Source of the DNA: Mucilaginibacter sp.
Lineage (GTDB): Bacteria; Bacteroidota; Bacteroidia; Sphingobacteriales; Sphingobacteriaceae
Assembly (NCBI RefSeq): GCF_028288205.1
Contig: NZ_JAQBOD010000020.1
Span: 1-41,352 of the forward strand
Reading direction: 5' to 3'
DNA length: 41,352 bases
Below the pieces are notes generated by a model, which was given only the letters and a program-made list of their open reading frames with translations, was not told the DNA's origin and ran no database searches. The position numbers were made by a program, and so were the translations under genes. This document shows, piece by piece, positions 31,544 to 38,835 of the stretch. The number at the start of each line of letters is the position of its first letter. The stretch's first letter is position 1.

Positions 31544-32035
31544 ATGAAAGTATTTATAAATAATGATGCATTCCTAAAAAAAGGATTTTCTATATCTACA
31601 GATAAAAGCTTGCTTAATTTTGAAGCGATCTATAATTACCTGGATAAGGAGTCGTATTGGGCAAAAGGAATACCTGTGGAAAAGCTTAAAATAGCGATTG
31701 AAAACTCCTTTTGCTTTGGTGTTTATCATAATAAAACACAAGCCGGCTTTGCACGTATTGTTACCGATAAGGCCACTTTCGCCTATATTTGTGATGTGTT
31801 TATCCTGCCTGAATTTAGAAACAAAAGCTTATCAAAATGGTTAATACAAACCATTACCCGACATCCCGAATTGCAGGGATTAAGGCGATGGTCGTTAGCT
31901 ACCGCTGATGCCCATGGATTATATAGTCAGTTTGGATTTACAGAGATAACCCGTCCTGAAAGTTGGATGGAAATATTTACGCCTTACCAGATGCCTAACG
32001 GAGAAGAAGATGAACATAAAAAAGCAAATTTTTGA
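31544..32035 (+). CDS. GNAT family N-acetyltransferase
   Basis: A 163-residue acetyltransferase that would move an acetyl group from acetyl-CoA to an amine. The domain runs from about 45 to 145: QAGFARIVTDKATFAYICDVFILPEFRNKSLSKWLIQTI includes strand beta4 and the motif-A loop. The usual Q/R-x-x-G-x-G/A loop reads R-N-K-S-L-S-K, without the Gly residues, as in several Bacteroidota members. LYSQFGFTEI (about 125-135) is the late Y-x-x-x-G-F signature. The substrate is unknown. It starts 3 bp after DUF4442 and overlaps the AlbA_2 gene by 26 bp. Confidence 0.9.
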   Translation: MKVFINNDAFLKKGFSISTDKSLLNFEAIYNYLDKESYWAKGIPVEKLKIAIENSFCFGVYHNKTQAGFARIVTDKATFAYICDVFILPEFRNKSLSKWLIQTITRHPELQGLRRWSLATADAHGLYSQFGFTEITRPESWMEIFTPYQMPNGEEDEHKKANF

Positions 32036-32633
32036 AGGCGAGGGCGTAACACTTGATTTTAAAAAAACCATTACCAGTTGCGAAAAAATAGCGCGGACAA
32101 TGGTATCATTTGCCAATAACAAGGGCGGGCGTTTATTAATAGGCGTTGCCGACGATGGCACCATAAAAGGTGTAAAATCTGAAGATGAAGAACGGTATAT
32201 GATAACCCGGGCGGCTCATCTGTTTGCCAGGCCCGCTCTTGAACCCATATTTGAAGAGGTATATGTTGATGATAAGCTGGTATTGGTAGTTGACACTCCC
32301 CAAAGCTCGCTTAAACCCCATTACGCGTTAGCAGAAGACGGTAAATGGTGGGTATATGTACGTGTAAAAGATAAAAGTGTGCTGGCCAGTAAAATTGTTG
32401 TTGATGTACTTAAACGTTCGGCTAATACTAACGGTGTATTAATTGAATATTCTTCAAAAGAAAAGTCATTACTGGAATACCTGGAAAAAACCAGCCGTAT
32501 TACAGTAAAAGAATATTGCGATTTAATAAAAGTTGGACGTAGGGCCGCTCAGCGAATATTGGTGAATATGGTACTTTCAGGTGTTATCCGCATTCATACA
32601 ACAGAAAAAGAAGAATATTATACCGCTGCTTAA
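32010..32633 (+). CDS. AlbA_2 (Schlafen-like) domain protein with C-terminal winged helix
   Basis: A 207-residue protein. Residues about 8-120 are an AlbA_2 domain (family opening FEGEGVTLDFKKTITSCEKIARTMVSFANN then KGGRLLIGVADDG), formerly described as a divergent AAA or ATP-binding region, with a nucleic-acid-binding fold related to Schlafen cores. Residues about 140-205 (LLEYLEKTSRITVKEYCDLIKVGRRAAQRILVNMVLSG) form a winged helix. It is therefore a probable DNA- or RNA-binding regulator, without the HATPase-like C-terminal half found in longer relatives. It overlaps the GNAT gene and is followed by the MATE gene 22 bp later, so it could regulate this operon (inference). Confidence 0.85.
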   Translation: MNIKKQIFEGEGVTLDFKKTITSCEKIARTMVSFANNKGGRLLIGVADDGTIKGVKSEDEERYMITRAAHLFARPALEPIFEEVYVDDKLVLVVDTPQSSLKPHYALAEDGKWWVYVRVKDKSVLASKIVVDVLKRSANTNGVLIEYSSKEKSLLEYLEKTSRITVKEYCDLIKVGRRAAQRILVNMVLSGVIRIHTTEKEEYYTAA

Positions 32634-32655
32634 TGGCCATAGTATTCACTTATCC

Positions 32656-34035
32656 ATGAGAGCTACCTACAATAAATACCGATCCTATTATGGCGACAAT
32701 TTAAAACTTGCTATCCCTGTTGTTATATCTCAGTTGGGTCATACCTTAGTACAAACATCTGATACAATTATAGTTGGCCACTTTGCCGGAACTGTTAGTT
32801 TAGCTGCAGTATCATTAGCTACAAGCATTTTTGTTGTGCCGTTAGTTATAGGTATTGGAGTATCTTATGGTTCTACACCACTAATTGCGCAGAACAACGG
32901 GCGCAAAGAATTTGCAGAATGCGGACAGTTGTTATCCAATAGTTTATTTATTAATGTGCTAAGCGGGATAGCGCTGTTTGCCATTGTTTCCCTGGGATCT
33001 ATTTTCTTTCTGGATCATCTGCATCAGTCTCCGGAAGTTGTGAGGCAGGCAAAACCATTTTTATTGTTACTGGCCCTTTCAATTATACCCATGCTGGTAT
33101 TTAATACCTTTAAACAGTTTGCAGAGGGTTTAGGCTTTACCAAACAAGCTATGCTTATTTCTATATGGGGTAATGTGCTTAATATATGTTTAGGAATAAC
33201 TTTTGTAAAAGGCTTATTTGGCGTTTATCCAATGGGGATTATGGGCGTTGGTTACAGTACTTTGATAGATCGCTGTATAATGGCTTTGGTGATGGGTATA
33301 TATGTATTCAGATCAAACAATTTTAAACAATACCTAAAAGGCTTTGCATTAAAAAATATTGACCGGGTGCGTAGTTTAAAAATTCTGGGCATAGGCGCAC
33401 CGGTTGCTTTGCAATACGGATTTGAAGTAAGCGCTTTTAGTGGCGCGGCCGTTATTATTGGAAGTATAGGATTGGTTCAGCTCGCGGCACATCAAATTGC
33501 AATTAACCTGGCATCGATAACTTACATGATGTCGAGCGGATTATCAGCAGCGGCAGCAATTAAGTCGGGTAATTATTTCGGGGCAAAAGATCATAAAAAT
33601 TTGCGGTTGTCAGCCGCGGCAAGCTACCATGTGGTAATTGTGTTTATGTGTATAACGGCACTCATATTTACAGTTGGCAATCATGCATTACCCTGGATAT
33701 ATACTTCAGATAACCAAGTGATACTTATTGCATCACAGTTACTTATACTGGCCGCGATGTTTCAATTATTTGATGGAACCCAGGTGGTTGGTCTTGGTAT
33801 TTTAAGGGGTATGGGCGATGTTAATGTGCCTACTGTAATTACTTTTTTAGCGTATTGGGTAATTGGCTTACCGTTAGGGTATTTTTTGGGGATACATTTA
33901 CACTGGGGTATTGCCGGCGTATGGTACGGCCTGGTATTAGGTTTAATGGTATCCGCGATTTTGCTTTATATCCGTTTTAAAATCATCAGCAAACATCACC
34001 GTGATAAGCGGCCCGTTATTATTGCCCGCGATTAA
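32656..34035 (+). CDS. MATE family efflux transporter
   Basis: A 459-residue inner-membrane Na+ or H+ antiporter of the NorM/MATE type, about twelve helices in two pseudo-symmetric halves. LAIPVVISQLGHTLVQTSDTIIVGHFAG is the classic first helix pair, and the second half repeats it (LGIGAPVALQYGFEVSAFSGAAVIIGSIG). I choose the ATG at 32656 (MRATYNKYRSYYGDNL), 22 bp after the AlbA_2 stop. The longer reading frame from a GTG at 32581 would overlap AlbA_2 by 53 bp and add a non-homologous, charged segment. It is the last gene of the operon. The exported compounds are unknown. Confidence 0.93.
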   Translation: MRATYNKYRSYYGDNLKLAIPVVISQLGHTLVQTSDTIIVGHFAGTVSLAAVSLATSIFVVPLVIGIGVSYGSTPLIAQNNGRKEFAECGQLLSNSLFINVLSGIALFAIVSLGSIFFLDHLHQSPEVVRQAKPFLLLLALSIIPMLVFNTFKQFAEGLGFTKQAMLISIWGNVLNICLGITFVKGLFGVYPMGIMGVGYSTLIDRCIMALVMGIYVFRSNNFKQYLKGFALKNIDRVRSLKILGIGAPVALQYGFEVSAFSGAAVIIGSIGLVQLAAHQIAINLASITYMMSSGLSAAAAIKSGNYFGAKDHKNLRLSAAASYHVVIVFMCITALIFTVGNHALPWIYTSDNQVILIASQLLILAAMFQLFDGTQVVGLGILRGMGDVNVPTVITFLAYWVIGLPLGYFLGIHLHWGIAGVWYGLVLGLMVSAILLYIRFKIISKHHRDKRPVIIARD

Positions 34036-34138
34036 AATTGAGTATAAGGGCGGAATTACGTCTTATAAACAACTTTTATTCTTTTGTCGGTAAGAATACA
34101 TCGGCATTAAAAATGCGCTTAAATTGAATATGATCGCT

Positions 34139-34741
34139 TTATTTGTTCGGTTTGCTTACATAAACATTTCCTTTTATATAAAACCGGTAAGGCAATTGCG
34201 CGTCCTCGGCTGCATAGGCAACCCCTATCCGGGGCACTGCCGCGATAGCTTCATCAGGAATTATCATGCCCCTGTCTTCTATCCATAACGTATCGCTTAA
34301 CAAGCTGATAGCGTTTATATCGCGTGATATACCTAATGCCCGCGCCACAGATCCGGGCCCGGAAGTTATGGCAGGTTTAATAACATTCATCTTGCGCCGC
34401 TGTAACATAATGTCTGTCCCATCGGTTGGTTGTATCGCCCGGATTAAAATAGCTTTAGGCTCACCTTCAACAGCCGTTACCACATTAAACATTTCATGTA
34501 TGCCATAACATAGGTACACATAGGCTACACCACCATGCATATACATGGTTTTAGTTCGGTGGGTTAAACGGTTACCGTAACTGTGGGCAGCTTTATCAAT
34601 AATTCCGTTATAAGCTTCTGTTTCAACAATATAACCACCTGTAACTATACCATTAATGCAGGTAAATAAATATTTACCCAACAACTCGCGGCTAATGGTC
34701 ACTACATCATTACGCCGGTAAAAGCTTTCGGGCAGTTTCAT
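34139..34741 (-). CDS. 3-methyladenine DNA glycosylase (AAG/MPG family)
   Basis: A 200-residue base-excision enzyme that removes alkylated or deaminated purines. The AAG landmarks are complete: start FYRRNDVVTISRELLGKYL (8-26), active-site YIVETEAYNG with the catalytic Glu42, the DNA-facing Tyr/His set in KAAHSYGNRLTHRT and YMHGGVAYVYLCYGIHEMFNVV, and the late TSGPGSVARALGI (about 126-138). Length fits the family. It is the last gene of a minus-strand operon whose upstream alpha/beta hydrolase gene overlaps it by 4 bp (ATGA type). Confidence 0.95.
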   Translation of the reverse strand: MKLPESFYRRNDVVTISRELLGKYLFTCINGIVTGGYIVETEAYNGIIDKAAHSYGNRLTHRTKTMYMHGGVAYVYLCYGIHEMFNVVTAVEGEPKAILIRAIQPTDGTDIMLQRRKMNVIKPAITSGPGSVARALGISRDINAISLLSDTLWIEDRGMIIPDEAIAAVPRIGVAYAAEDAQLPYRFYIKGNVYVSKPNK

Positions 34742-35388
34742 TTTTTCTTTAAAATATCTTTTAACAATTTATTTATCTGCTTTGCTTTATCAAATACCAT
34801 AATATGGGTTCCGCCCTTAATCGCGGTAGCATTTTTTATTCTTTTATAATTAAATACCAGGTCCTTATCACCCACTATATGGTAAACATTGGGCGGTATG
34901 GTGGTGTTTTTCCAGTGAAGGACCGCATTCATTGCCCATTTTATAAATACAGGAGATGATTTTTTCAGCATATCATTAAATAACCACGCATCCTGTGCAG
35001 ACATTTTGCCAAATACCGGCTTTATAAGCAACCCTAAATTAGCCATTAACCTACCAGGCAATAATTTGTAAGCAGGTAAAGTTTTAAATAGCTTAAAATA
35101 CAATGGAGCTTCATCAATTGTCTTAATACTTGATATCAGGATCACTTTATTTAACGGCATCAACTTAGCAATTTCAATAGCAAGTATTCCACCTAATGAA
35201 ACGCCAATTACAACAGAATTTTTACTTATATTATATTGATATATAATCTTTTGTGCATAAGTACTTAAAGTATCACATTCATTGGGTTCTATCCAGTCTA
35301 CAGGGATTACATCATGGTCATGCAGATCAATATTATTAAAAAGCCGGGTATCGGCGCCTAATCCGGCTATTAAATATATCTTACTCAT
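34738..35388 (-). CDS. alpha/beta hydrolase
   Basis: A 216-residue protein with the alpha/beta hydrolase fold. YLIAGLGADTRLF (5-17) forms the oxyanion-hole strand, the nucleophile Ser64 lies in IGVSLGGILA, YHIVGDKDLVF (about 168-178) gives the acid Asp, and GGTHIMVF (about 192-199) the His. It is cytoplasmic with no signal peptide. The substrate is unknown; proteins like this, starting K-I-Y-L-I-x-G-L-G-A-D, are frequent in Bacteroidota as small esterase-like enzymes. Its start overlaps the methionine sulfoxide reductase gene by 8 bp and its end overlaps the glycosylase gene by 4 bp. Confidence 0.88.
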   Translation of the reverse strand: MSKIYLIAGLGADTRLFNNIDLHDHDVIPVDWIEPNECDTLSTYAQKIIYQYNISKNSVVIGVSLGGILAIEIAKLMPLNKVILISSIKTIDEAPLYFKLFKTLPAYKLLPGRLMANLGLLIKPVFGKMSAQDAWLFNDMLKKSSPVFIKWAMNAVLHWKNTTIPPNVYHIVGDKDLVFNYKRIKNATAIKGGTHIMVFDKAKQINKLLKDILKKK

Positions 35389-35863
35389 TAAAGTTTATAA
35401 GCCTTATAATCTGTTCCAGGTATTTAGCATCAATATGGTCAAACTGAGCTAAGTTTTCACTGTCTGCATCTAACACGCCAACTACTTCATTGTTGTGAAA
35501 TAACGGCAAAACAATTTCCGACCGTGATGCAGAGCTACAGACGATATGCCCGGGAAACTCATCAACATTGGGCACAATTAATGTTTTAGCCTGCTCCCAT
35601 GCCGCGCCGCAAACACCTTTGCCTTTAGCAATACGCGTACAGGCAACCGGTCCCTGGAAGGGCGCCAATACCAATTTGCCATCCTTAACCAAATAAAACC
35701 CTACCCATAACCACTTAAACTGTTCCTTTAATGCGGCGCATATATTTGCCAGATTAGCAATTAGATATGTCTCGCCAAATAGCAATGCTTCTATCTGCGG
35801 TATAAGTGATCTGTATTGTTCTTCTTTATCTGCTGATGTGATAATTGTTAAATCTTCTGCCAT
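35381..35863 (-). CDS. msrC: free methionine-(R)-sulfoxide reductase (GAF domain)
   Basis: A 160-residue GAF-domain enzyme of the fRMsr type that reduces free methionine-R-sulfoxide with thiols. Numbering from the chosen start, Cys75 (GPVACTRI), Cys85 (GKGVCGAAW) and Cys109 (HIVCSSASRSEIV) have spacings of 10 and 24, exactly those of the E. coli enzyme (84, 94 and 118). I place the start at the ATG at 35863 (MAEDLTII). The longer ORF begins at 35905, but its extra codons cover a perfect -7 box (TACCTTTG) which ends 4 nt before this ATG, so they are promoter. It heads a three-gene operon with an alpha/beta hydrolase and AAG glycosylase, a possible damage-repair set. Confidence 0.9.
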   Translation of the reverse strand: MAEDLTIITSADKEEQYRSLIPQIEALLFGETYLIANLANICAALKEQFKWLWVGFYLVKDGKLVLAPFQGPVACTRIAKGKGVCGAAWEQAKTLIVPNVDEFPGHIVCSSASRSEIVLPLFHNNEVVGVLDADSENLAQFDHIDAKYLEQIIRLINFNE

Positions 35864-35867
35864 AAAA

Positions 35868-35875
35868 CAAAGGTA
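35868..35875 (-). promoter_or_regulatory. -7 element of the msrC-hydrolase-AAG operon
   Basis: The minus strand reads TACCTTTG, an exact TAnnTTTG match, 4 nt from the ATG at 35863. It fixes the start codon choice and predicts a leaderless mRNA. No TTTG -33 box is at the expected distance. Confidence 0.5.
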
Positions 35876-35937
35876 AGTGCGTACTCTTAAAAGTAAATAA
35901 GGCAAATATCATATTTAATCTTTTATTTAGTACTTCA

Positions 35938-36678
35938 ATGATAGTTAGCCTCACCATAGTTCGTTATCCAAAATTGCTTATCCCTTTCGCGCTGCTGGCA
36001 ATGGCTGTACATCGTTTGCCTATGCGATTGCAAAAGGGATGTACTTTCTGGAAACTATTGGGCAGCGGTCAAAACGGGACCTTTGACCTGCAACCCGACT
36101 GGCAACAATGGGGACTGTTAGCTGTTTGGAATAACCGCGAAGATTTTAATAGCTTCTATAAACATTCATTCATTGTATCTTGGTGGAAATTATTTCGGAC
36201 TGAGCAATGGACAATACTTTGCGAACCATTGCAAAGTCATGGTAAATGGAACGGCAAAGAACCATTTGGCGCACCTAACGTAGCCGACTATACGGGCCCG
36301 GTAGCCGTGCTTACACGCGCTACCATTCGTTTTAACAAACTTAAAAGATTTTGGAGTAATGTGGATGACGTTGCCCGTTTAATGGCCGTAGCAAAGGGCT
36401 ATGTGGCTTCATTTGGCATTGGTGAGGCGCCGGTATACCGGCAGGCTACGTTTTCTGTATGGGAAAGTCTGGATGATGTTAAGGCTTTTGCCTACCAATC
36501 GCGCGAGCATAGTGAGGTTATTAAGAAAACACGTACTGAAAATTGGTACAAGGAAGAGCTTTTTGCCAGGTTTAAACCGGTGGCTGCCTTTGGTACCATA
36601 AATGGGAAGGACCCGTTGAATAATTTAAACAATTTACTTTTACAAAATGAGAATAATAGCAGAATTACCGCACCCTGA
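35938..36678 (+). CDS. CrtA-like (spheroidene monooxygenase-like) protein
   Basis: A 246-residue protein resembling the CrtA-like family of the phylum, which databases name spheroidene monooxygenase. The start MIVSLTIVRYPKLLIPFALLAMAVHRLP is family-typical, followed by CTFWKLLGSGQNGTFDLQPDWQQWGLLAVW. The second half has a ferredoxin-like (Dabb-type) repeat: ATIRFNKLKRFWSNV and YRQATFSVWESLDDVKAFAYQSREH. Whether it binds haem or oxidises carotenoids is unproven, and no carotenoid genes are in the window. The ATG lies 32 bp upstream of a divergent operon promoter region. It overlaps the next small gene by 32 bp. Confidence 0.72.
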   Translation: MIVSLTIVRYPKLLIPFALLAMAVHRLPMRLQKGCTFWKLLGSGQNGTFDLQPDWQQWGLLAVWNNREDFNSFYKHSFIVSWWKLFRTEQWTILCEPLQSHGKWNGKEPFGAPNVADYTGPVAVLTRATIRFNKLKRFWSNVDDVARLMAVAKGYVASFGIGEAPVYRQATFSVWESLDDVKAFAYQSREHSEVIKKTRTENWYKEELFARFKPVAAFGTINGKDPLNNLNNLLLQNENNSRITAP

Positions 36679-36895
36679 ATTTAAGATATCCATCTTTAAT
36701 ATGAACCAAAAATTCATTGTGAAAATAGAGAAAGGCGTATTGGAACAAAGCTACAAAATAGCCGAAATGGACCTGACCGAAGGCGTTAACAGTGTATTTG
36801 AATTGCTTGATGAGGAGTTTTTAAAGACGGTAGCTGCTCGTTTTGCAGAGATGGCTAAGGATTTTAAGGGCGCGTACTTTAGGTATAACTATTAG
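36647..36895 (+). CDS. small conserved Bacteroidota protein
   Basis: An 82-residue protein without a named domain. The sequence MRIIAELPHPEFKISIFNMNQKFIVKIEKG, then YKIAEMDLTEGV and a C-terminal helix (DEEFLKTVAARFAEMAKDF), matches the shape of a small conserved family I have seen in this phylum, two or three beta strands followed by a helix. There is no signal or membrane segment. It begins inside the last 32 bp of the CrtA-like gene in another frame, so coupling is likely. The codon use and the retained hydrophobic pattern argue for a real gene. Function unknown. Confidence 0.72.
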   Translation: MRIIAELPHPEFKISIFNMNQKFIVKIEKGVLEQSYKIAEMDLTEGVNSVFELLDEEFLKTVAARFAEMAKDFKGAYFRYNY

Positions 36896-37004
36896 TTGAG
36901 GTGATGTATGTAAACTATTGATTTATAAATATATATAAATTATAAAATATCTAAACAAAATTATATTTGGCGGTGACTTTATGGTGAATATGGGGTAATT
37001 GTAT

Positions 37005-37262
37005 CAGGGCAATCGCTTTTAAAATTGCAGGCAGGTATAACTCCAAAATATAAGTACCGGTTTTTGGCTAAAGCCCGTCTATAATTATAATCTTAGCCCG
37101 TTGGCTGAAGCCAAACGGCAATGAAAAAACTATTTTGCTATCATTGCCGTCACATTTATGTGACGGACCCGTAAAAGAATTAGCACCGGCTTTAGCCAAA
37201 AAATCGCCATTATGGGTAAATGACCTGTTTGGTACAGTCAATTTTTAAAAGCGATTTCCCTG
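37005..37262. mobile_element. 258-bp MITE-like palindromic element
   Basis: The ends are inverted repeats of 23 and 24 bp: left 37005-37027 begins CAGGGCAATCGCTTTT, right 37239-37262 ends AAAAGCGATTTCCCTG, with one mismatch and one A-run indel. Just inside, a perfect 15-bp inverted repeat TTTTTGGCTAAAGCC (37061-37075 and 37188-37202) is nested. Three more perfect palindromes lie in the centre: TTGGCT/AGCCAA (37101-37114), GGCAATGA/TCATTGCC (37117-37124 and 37141-37148) and CCGTCACAT/ATGTGACGG (37147-37166). It is flanked by TAATTGTA (36996-37003) and TAATTATA (37263-37270), a likely 8-bp target duplication with one change. No ORF is inside. Confidence 0.75.
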
Positions 37263-37338
37263 TAATTATACACAACCCTCACCCAATACCATAATAAAAA
37301 CCTACATTGCTGCACCAAATTATAATGCCAATTAATTC

Positions 37339-38580
37339 ATGAAGAAGATTACCCTAACCAAATCATTGTTATTTGTACCTGTTTTTTTGTCGCTGTTAGC
37401 GACCGTACTCATACTTCCCTCCTATATTTTTCACAAAGCTCCGTTAGTTGATGATGAAGCAACGGCACCAACCTTAACTTTAAACGCCCGGCAGGTAACA
37501 TCTGATCTGCAGGCGCCTCTGGATATGGCTTTTCCCGGCAATGGTGATATTTTGGTAGCAGAGCAAACCGGCAAGATCCGCCTGGTAAAAGATGGTAAGC
37601 TAACAGACGCGCCGTTATTAGATATTACCAGTAAGCTGGTTAATATCAACCAGGGATTTGACGTCAGGGGTATTTTAGGCTTTACTATAAGCCCCAAATT
37701 CATTACGAATAGGAAAGTGTATATTTTTTACTGCGCGCCTCCTGTAGCGCCTAAATCAGATCATAAAGATGTGGTGGCCGAATATACGTTATCTAATAAT
37801 TCAACTAAAGTAGACCCCAACAGCGGGCGAATTATATTTAGCGCCGACGAACCGGGACAAGGCAACAACGGCGGTTGTATAAGATTTGGCCCTGATGGCT
37901 ATTTATACGTTTCTATGGGCGACGGTGGTGGTGGCGGCGATAAACACGGCACAATTGGTAACGGGCAAAATATGAATACACTGCTTGGCAAGATATTACG
38001 ACTGAATGTTAATAGCGATTCGACCTATACCATACCAAAGGATAATCCATTTGTTGGCAAAGCAGATACAAAACCGGAGATATGGGCCTATGGGCTGCGC
38101 AATGCCTGGCGGTTTTCGTTCGATAAGGCGACAAAGCAACTATTTACCTGCGATGTTGGCGAGAGCACCTGGGAAGAAATGGATATTATTGAAAAAGGCG
38201 GCAACTATGGCTGGCGCATAACCGAAGGCGTCCATTGCTTTAACCCCAAACTAAACTGTGACTTTACCGGAACAATAAAACCAATTGCCGAGTATAAACA
38301 CACAGACGGCGTATGTGTTATTGGCGGATATGTATACAATGGCAAACAATTACCGGCCATAAAAGGCAAATACTTTTTTGCCGACTGGACCGGCCCGATA
38401 TATTATATACAAAAAACCGGCGAAGCATGGCAAAGAGGAAAAGTTACCCTGCAAAACTACCCGGCCAATTTAAAAATAACCGGCTGGGGCGAGGACCCAT
38501 CAGGCGAAATGTATGTGATAACCACGCCCGATACCTCACCGGGAAATACAAAAGGAACTATTTATAAGATTGTGAAATAG
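37339..38580 (+). CDS. PQQ-dependent sugar dehydrogenase (GSDH family)
   Basis: A 413-residue exported beta-propeller of the glucose/sorbosone dehydrogenase family. An N-terminal hydrophobic stretch (LLFVPVFLSLLATVLILPSY, about 11-30) acts as signal peptide or anchor. The six-bladed domain is marked by LDMAFPGNGDILVAEQTGKIRLV (61-83), FTISPKFITNRKVYIFYC, GGCIRFGPDGYLYVSMGDGGGGGD (about 178-200), LGKILRLNVN, AYGLRNAWRFSFDKATKQLFTCDVG and GGNYGWRITEG, the usual GSDH blades that bind PQQ and Ca2+. The product would oxidise sugars or alcohols in the periplasm. The function depends on PQQ from outside, since no pqq genes are here. The TAG stop is at 38578. Confidence 0.92.
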   Translation: MKKITLTKSLLFVPVFLSLLATVLILPSYIFHKAPLVDDEATAPTLTLNARQVTSDLQAPLDMAFPGNGDILVAEQTGKIRLVKDGKLTDAPLLDITSKLVNINQGFDVRGILGFTISPKFITNRKVYIFYCAPPVAPKSDHKDVVAEYTLSNNSTKVDPNSGRIIFSADEPGQGNNGGCIRFGPDGYLYVSMGDGGGGGDKHGTIGNGQNMNTLLGKILRLNVNSDSTYTIPKDNPFVGKADTKPEIWAYGLRNAWRFSFDKATKQLFTCDVGESTWEEMDIIEKGGNYGWRITEGVHCFNPKLNCDFTGTIKPIAEYKHTDGVCVIGGYVYNGKQLPAIKGKYFFADWTGPIYYIQKTGEAWQRGKVTLQNYPANLKITGWGEDPSGEMYVITTPDTSPGNTKGTIYKIVK

Positions 38581-38603
38581 TTCCCTAATTTTTTTTCGCA
38601 GAC

Positions 38604-38820
38604 TGTTTCAGGCAAAAAAAAGTGTTTCACATCAGGTGTTTCACCCTAAATTTACAAAAATCGGTAAAACAGCATAAATTACTTATTGTAAGACACTTAT
38701 ACTATTTTACCTAAAGCTTTTGTACTGTTTCAAAGTGTTTCACTCATTTTTTTAATTTATTATATATCAATAAGTTAAGCTAAAAGAGTGTTTCAAGTGT
38801 TTCATATTTTTATGAAACAC
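38604..38820. repeat. TGTTTCA word array between convergent genes
   Basis: TGTTTCA occurs seven times in one direction, at 38604, 38623, 38637, 38726, 38735, 38789 and 38798 (most as GTGTTTCA), and once inverted as TGAAACAC at 38813-38820. Two close pairs (38726/38735 and 38789/38798) have the same 9-bp spacing, and the last direct copy with the inverted one forms a hairpin around TATTTTTA. The 255-bp gap lies between two convergent gene ends, so a promoter operator is not expected. The word recurs upstream of gyrA. Confidence 0.75.
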
Positions 38821-38835
38821 TTCGCTTGCATTTTT

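Noticed and set aside
32581..32655. Extended GTG start for the MATE transporter
   Set aside because: It would overlap the AlbA_2 gene by 53 bp and adds a charged segment unlike MATE N-termini. The ATG at 32656 follows the AlbA_2 stop by 22 bp.
35864..35905. Longer N-terminus for the free-Met-R-sulfoxide reductase
   Set aside because: The added codons cover a perfect -7 promoter box (TACCTTTG), and the Cys spacing and start of related enzymes fit the ATG at 35863.
38604..38820. CRISPR array
   Set aside because: The repeated word is only 7-9 bp, its spacing is irregular (9 to about 89 bp), and no cas gene is present.
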